Assembly (NCBI RefSeq): GCF_024763615.1
Contig: NC_077222.1
Location: 60,078,001 to 60,142,000, forward strand
Source: Phlebotomus papatasi
Taxonomy: Eukaryota; Arthropoda; Insecta; Diptera; Psychodidae
Length of the DNA: 64,000 nucleotides
Reading direction: 5' to 3'
This document shows positions 58,188-64,000 of the stretch, in pieces. How positions within the stretch are numbered: the stretch's first letter is position 1; every line of letters begins with the position of its first letter. A model generated the notes under the pieces. That model had not been told where the DNA came from, searched no databases, and saw only the letters and a program-made list of their open reading frames with translations. The position numbers and the translations under genes were made by a program.

Positions 58188-59180
58188 TACTGCTTGAACT
58201 CCACAAAGAGCGTAGTATTTTAATCTTTTAATTTTGAACTACATTATATTTCGACTCCTCATCCTCATCGCAAAGGGGTCATATTTTGGTAGAATATTGG
58301 AAATCTGAAGATTCAAGTCTTTTGACGTCACAATAGTTGTCATCTGTCTGTTTAGCCGGTACCATCGCGTAGTGGCCAAACGGTTAGAGATTGAGACTTA
58401 GAACCTTAAGTCTCCTTCGCTGCCAAATGTCAAAATTATCGGCCATATTGACAAAAATTTCGCTCCCGCTTGAATTTTCTTACAAGGTTGGTGTCAAAAA
58501 GCAAATGGCGGACATTGGCGGGATAACCTTACATTTGACCACAAGATTCTTGCGGACCAGAATTCCCATCAACTTTGAACAAGTTTTTTGAAAATTTATG
58601 AAAAAATTGTTTTTCGAATTTATGTAATCTGTAATTGTTAGTTATCATACTTATTGACCCCGAGAGGTTTTTTCTTATTCGGGTCTAGAAATATGAAAAA
58701 AGTCACAATATGTGCAAGGAAGCAGAAAATCGAAAATTCACGATAATAATATAAGTCTACCTTGGGACCACTAACATCATGCATCTCATTTTCCTCCACC
58801 CCTCCCCTTCTTATCCAAAACCATGTTTTTCTGGATATGTTTTAGAGGTTGCCTAGACAGACATTCGTTTATAAACGAAAATACCTAATAACGGTTCTTA
58901 AGGTTAATTGTTTAAAAGCCTCTAGAGAGCGTATATCTCAACCGAATGGCATAATGTATAGGCAAGTTGGAAAGGTCTGAGAAACCGGTTATGAACCGGT
59001 AACTAATTTTTATCAGAAAATCCATTTTATTACCCCTAAGCTATTTTGGGCGATCTTTTATTACTTTGGGCTCTATCAATCGGTTCAAATCTGTTGAGAA
59101 CCTGTAAATACTTTTGAGGTATAGCATCTAAGTCATGAGTTCGAGAACTTCGCAGAGCCTGAGATGCTTTGCCACCCCTT
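58188..59180 (+). repeat. R1 interspersed repeat, fullest copy
   Basis: It starts TACTGCTTGAACTCCACAAA and ends GCTTTGCCACCCCTTT. It matches all blocks seen in the other copies, including CCAAACGGTTAGAGATTGAG, CCTCCACCCCTCCCCTTC, GTTTTAGAGGTTGCCTAGAC and CCCCTAAGCTATTTTGG. The head contains CTTGAACTC and the tail contains its inverse, GAGTTCGAG, so subterminal inverted pairing is possible. There is no coding capacity and I could not assign a class. Confidence 0.8.
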
Positions 59181-61740
59181 TTATTTTAAATAGTCCCTTT
59201 CAAACTAATTAGTTCAATTTTATCCAAATTATAAATAGTACTTTGTTTAGTTCAAAGGGAAAAAATTAGTAATTAAATACAAATTTCGTAACAGTATTTT
59301 TATCGCAGTGTTGAACTACATTAGTTTAGTAAACTTTTCTGATAAAATTTTATATTACATATTTTGTGAAATATTCTCTATGCTCCTATAGCAAGTACTT
59401 CGAAGCAGAATCTTTAACCGTATTATTTGAGATAGATTTTCAAGCTCAAAAACACTTCCTGTTCTCTGTTGTCCCCTTTTTGCAACCATATGAAAATTCT
59501 TGGAGGATATAAAATAGAATGGGTAGGATGGTGGTGCAAAAATCATTAGATTATTCAATACAAACATATTGTCTCTATACACGAATTTTTGCTATGGTCC
59601 AGCAGAATGGACCAACAAATGTGCTTGATTACATTTGGATGGGGTTCTGTGTGTCCAACACGGTGCTTAATTGAATTCTTCGGCATATGGTGCCTCAGCG
59701 ATGGGGTTAAGATCCATATGTAGGCATCATCGGAGATTATTTTTCAATTTACTTCCGAGTGAGGTTCTCAAAAATCCATTTACGCTTCTGCCCCGTGATC
59801 CTTTATCTTCGACAGATTTTGCAAGTGGTAAATTGTGAATTAGTGTCAAATCGTACAGCAATCTCTTTGAGATGTTAATTTCATCATAGACCTGCTCATG
59901 GAAATGATGTCGATAGACTGACAGAAAATTACACGAGATAAGATAAAAGAATCACTTGAGATACTTTGAATTATTCTTAGCACAATGGTTTTCAAGCAGC
60001 CAGTAATACGACAGGAAGTGGTATTCATGGGGGAAACTGAGGCAGTAGAAATCATGAGGTAGTTGTAAACACTGCGATTTTTTTTAGAATTAGATATTAG
60101 GTTTCAGAGAGCGAGACCTATATTAATTCATAGATATGTTAAGAATAATTCTCATGATTTATCAATTTAATATCATGAATAATTTTAGCAAAATCATATG
60201 TTTTTATAAAGCAGTTTAAATCAGTAGTAAATCGTTATGGACACAAAAAAAATTCTACAAAATAAATCACAGAGAACTTTTATAACTTCGAGCTATTCGC
60301 AAAGCTCTTTATTAGCCTTGTTGGTCTAGTTGGTTTCATTAAAAATTTCTCGAATAAAACATAAATCTATTTAGATTGACTTATTTGAGATTTTCAAAAC
60401 TCGTTTATCATTGTATATTGATAGTCATACCGAAAGATACGTTTTTAATTGATTGCTAATATGGATTTAATTAGACAATGACTAATGATATTTCGAGTAG
60501 CGGTAAACCATTTCGGATTGTGACATTGCAGAGTGAAGAGACGGAAGGAATTGCATATGCAATATGATTAATTTTGTGCTTTAGGGCAATGAATTTCATA
60601 CTTTGATATATAAATAAGGTGCGGAGCCCTTACAATGTGTTACTAAACCCATACTCGAGTTTACGAGGAGCTTTGCGACTCCAATGAAAATTTACTATAC
60701 CTCTTAATTAATTATCACCAAATTGTCACATATGTTCCGGTGAGCTTATCTGTTTAATATTGCATTATATATGAAATTTCCAAGGATTTGGCCAATAGAT
60801 CAAGTTTAACAAGATCAATCAATAGATTAAGTTTAACTTAAGAGTTTAATAAACAATTCGAAGGTTCTCATTGAGTCCTTTTATCCTTATTAAAAAAAAT
60901 ACACTCGGATAGAAGATGCATATACTACTGCAGAGAGATCATAAATTTGAAAATAGTAAACATTTGTCTTGCTAAATCCTGTTACTTATACTACACTTAC
61001 TTTTAACACTTTACAAACTTCTTTGCAGGATTGCACAAAAAAAGTATTCTACTCTCTCTATATTATATACAAAAGATCAAGCACGGAACTGCAGGCATTG
61101 TAAATATTTGCAGGCTTCTTCATTTTGAAAAAAAAAAGAAAACACAGTACTGCAGGATATTTCCTTTATTTCCATTTGCAGTTAATATTGGAAAAAGCGT
61201 AATAAAAAACATTTGTGACTATACACTGAAATTTCTCAACCTTTCCACTCAATTGCCAATCCAATGCAATTTCAAGGGGAAAATGGGAAATGGTGAGCAT
61301 GCAAAAGCATTTCAAATTTCCGCTCATACAATCAAATGCATTTTATAAAATCGTTCATTTATTAAATATGCAATTGGGAAGACAATATAATTTATTCCCT
61401 TTGAATAAATTAACAGTGAAACATATATACCTTTGTTCAAAATTTTTAATTGATCGACATAAAAACGTATCGCAATAATTATGCGAATATGAAGTTTTTT
61501 TTTGTAATTAATGTGATACAGTTCGTTGCCCGGACTATTATATATATAATTCCAGATTTTGTATTCCGATACTAAATTCAATTTACTTCCGTTCAAACTT
61601 AAACGTTTTAGTATTACTACTTATTATAATGAAAATCTTATTGTTTATATTTATTTTGATGTACTTGGCTAATTTTTCCTTTTCTACATATCGATTAGTT
61701 TCTAAATTATATATTCTGTTTCGTGAAAAATGTCCCTTTA
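59181..61740. other. Stretch without recognised genes
   Basis: A short direct repeat (CAATAGATYAAGTTTAAC) occurs twice within 60797-60840. GGGGGAAACTGAGGCAGTAG at 60029 resembles a G-tip with no partner. Frames reach 105 codons (61031-61348) without a recognisable domain. Confidence 0.45.
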
Positions 61741-61852
61741 GACGAATCGTTTGCACCGGGCAGGTCCCGAACTCACAAACTCAAAAAATTTCAAGATGAG
61801 GGTCTAAGAGCCCAAGAGCCGAACGCTCTTATCAATAGCACCACGGACGCCT
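61741..61852 (-). mobile_element. SINE2 head fragment
   Basis: On the minus strand it has the tRNA-like head GTCCGTGGTGCTATTGATAA, then GCTCTTGGGC and a B-box-like GAGTTCGGGACC, and ends at the CCGGTGCAAA seen in SINE2 copy 1. The SINE body is absent. Confidence 0.7.
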
Positions 61853-62518
61853 ACGAAAATTATATTCATTAAATTTACTATTTATATTAAATTAGACTGC
61901 TTACTAGCCTATAGAAAACCTATGACGAAATATTCTGGGCAGGAATTCTTCTCTTACAATAGATTCCCGGGAAGGAAGTTCGAATATAAAAGCTGTATCT
62001 TCTTCCTCAATATAATATTGCATACTAAGTTTTCTAAGAGTACTGATATTTGTGTATATTGTATAAAATTAAACCAAAATTATGAGCTCATACAAGTTTG
62101 ATATCGTAGCAAAGATTTTTCGTGGTTTAAATAAATTACAATTAAATCTTTTATAACCTTAAAATTTGATTGTGAAGGAAAATTTTGAGCATGAATAAAC
62201 CCATTGAAAAATTTGATATACATGGATACGGTTGAAGTGAATAAATTTGCATTCATTTAATATGCACTTAATGCTTTTAAACTAGTAGAAAATGAATTTT
62301 AAAAAAAGAAGAGATGTGAATAAAAGCAAATGAATAAAAACTTTAATATTGAAATTCCAAAAATGCAAATTCGTATTTAATATAGTCCTGAAATTGTTGC
62401 AATGGAATAGGATCATCATTAAATTTCAATATATTCATTATTTATTATTCATTAAAAATTAACAATAAAACGTACAGAATTGCTGAATAAAAATATAAAT
62501 CTTTTATTAAAAAAAAAT
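61853..62518. other. AT-rich spacer
   Basis: No supported feature. Confidence 0.5.
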
Positions 62519-63129
62519 CAAATTTGAATTGGGGCAGCTTTGAAATTGGGCTTTTTTCTCCCTGGTTTTAAATGAAACTGGACCATAACACGATATGATA
62601 TAACCTCAGAAATCAATTGCAAAGTTAAATTATATTATGCTAAGACTTACTGTGTTATCACACTTGCACATTAAAATTTTAATATGATTCACATTAATTG
62701 TCGCTGGTGAGAGTCCAAATGTGTAATTTGTGTGTTTGAATCATTTTCTATTCAAAATTTGATCTATTTGTTGATAAAAAGGTAAATTTGGCCCGCAAAA
62801 TTTGATATAAATTGATTTATAGCATTAATGCGAAAAATTAATGCGATTTTCTCTTTAATTTTTTAATGTGAAAAATATTTATGCTTTTAGTAAATTTAAA
62901 CTTATTTTTGCAGGCCCAGTCCAGTTCTTTATCAATAAATAGAAAACCCCAAAATATTAAGTGACTCAAAGACACAAATAACATATTTGGACGCTCACGA
63001 GCGACAATTAATGTGAATCACATTAAAATTTTAATGTGCAAGTGTGATAACGCCGTTAGTTCCACTTAAAAATAGGAAATAAAAGCCCAATTTCAAAGTT
63101 CTATCAATCCAAAGTACCCCAATTCCACC
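62519..63129. mobile_element. G-tip MITE of the 49550 family, split by another MITE
   Basis: The left part (62519-62646) has TTTGAATTGGGGCAGCTTTG with the family word period of 16, but its outer tip is lost in an A-rich run. The right part (63059-63129) has AAAGCCCAATTTCAAAG and ends CCCCAATTCCACC before TA. The two parts flank an inserted 406-bp element. Confidence 0.82.
62650..63055. mobile_element. TTA-flanked MITE with ~85-bp TIRs (Harbinger-like)
   Basis: TTA duplications at 62647-62649 and 63056-63058. The ends CTGTGTTATCACACTTGCAC and inverse CGGCGTTATCACACTTGCAC continue to pair through TTCACATTAATTGTCGCT for about 85 bases with few mismatches. A 3-bp TTA duplication fits PIF/Harbinger. 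It has no transposase. It lies inside a G-tip MITE. Confidence 0.88.
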
Positions 63130-64000
63130 TAATATTTACACACACTTAGCAAGAGATGGTCAAAAAATAGTTTCATTTATTGTTTATATTTTTTATGACT
63201 GTGATTGCTTTTTAAGTATCAATTGTCTAAGTAATTCGTTCTTTTTAATTTGAAATTTTAATTTTAGTTGTTAAATTTTAATTTCAAACTTAAATAGCTT
63301 TTAAAAAATTGATTTAAATTTAGGGATATAAAAAAATGTTTTTATTGAAAAACAAACTTTTACTTTTGTATATTTCTCTCTTTTAGAACGACAAATGCTT
63401 TTAGGATTATTGTACAGTATTTCCTTATATAGAGTTGAAGTTAGTTAAATGGTGAAAATGTATGAGAACTAACGCGTTGAGCTTGTACATGAAGGTGAAA
63501 TAAAGTTTTCGTGAATAGAATATTAATACATTCTATAGAGGCTTTTACGTAATTTACCATTTCGCAATTAAGTCAATCATCTTTTCCCATCCGTAATAAA
63601 CTCCCAATTAATGTGAGGAATCTTTACAAGCTCTTACATATTCCTCTGGGGGTTTCTCTTAAGCTCTATACCAAATAAAAAGGATACCTTGTGATTTATG
63701 GCAAATTATATTCTTCAATATGATACCCTATCACTAGGACAATCTCAACGCCCAATTTTGGTGTTTGAAGAGGCAAAATAGGCATGTCTTCAGGTTTCGT
63801 CTAAAATAGCAATTGATCTGATAAATACGTTAGAGTGATTAATTTTCATAATTTCTCACCATCTTCAAACATATAGAAGATAGTAGAGATATAAAGATAG
63901 GGTAATTTTTAATTATCTCTATTATAATTTATATCCAATTCCTTCTGCGTGAATTATACCAATAAAAGGCAAGTGTTGAACAATTTCTCAATTATTTTGT
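63130..64000. other. AT-rich stretch, nothing recognised
   Basis: No supported feature up to the window end. Confidence 0.5.

Noticed and set aside
60029..60060. GGGGGAAACTGAGGCAG as a MITE end
   Set aside because: No partner end nearby. It resembles the family tip but stands alone.
61031..61348. 105-codon plus frame following a TTTGCAG acceptor-like sequence
   Set aside because: It has a low-complexity lysine-rich and poly-A content, no domain and no donor pairing that convinced me.

Overview
The window is AT-rich (roughly two thirds A+T) eukaryotic DNA. Spliced transposase remnants, two tRNA-derived SINE families, many TA-flanked miniature elements and a Tc1/mariner-type element with a DD37E triad point to an arthropod. 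A nematoceran fly is my best guess, but I did not identify the species. I found no confident host gene. Nearly all supportable content is transposable elements, and many of them sit inside one another. The window is probably intergenic or lies inside a very large intron.

Layout. 0-5 kb holds a small inverted-repeat element, an unclassified ~1 kb repeat (called R1 here) split by a CACTGAGA-type MITE, and a GGGGAAA-tipped MITE. 4.7-10.7 kb is dominated by R1, one copy of which has taken three insertions: a palindromic MITE, a 1.5 kb DD37E transposon carrying a piece of RTE retrotransposon, and a 0.9 kb TIR element. 12-24 kb holds more MITEs, a decayed pogo-type transposase, a hAT MITE with a perfect 8-bp target duplication, a SINE2 copy, a 1.07 kb pogo-like element and more R1. 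26-36 kb holds SINE1 and SINE2 copies, a 1.6 kb pogo-type element with a truncated transposase, a fold-back element and several MITEs. 38-48 kb has nested MITEs and a 1.75 kb TIR element carrying a decayed multi-exon SAM-like gene. 50.7-51.4 kb is an array of six abutting MITE units. 54-64 kb is mostly unremarkable AT-rich DNA with one full R1 copy and one nested MITE pair.

Main observation. About fifteen TA-flanked elements share one design although their arm sequences differ. Each has a G-rich tip (GGGGAAA, GGGTAA or AGGTAAA), then a family-specific word starting about 12-19 bases in, repeated once in direct orientation 16-18 bases later (19 in one variant). The same arrangement is at one end of the 1.6 kb element that encodes a pogo-type transposase. 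This suggests paired transposase-binding sites whose spacing is conserved while the bound word has diversified between families.
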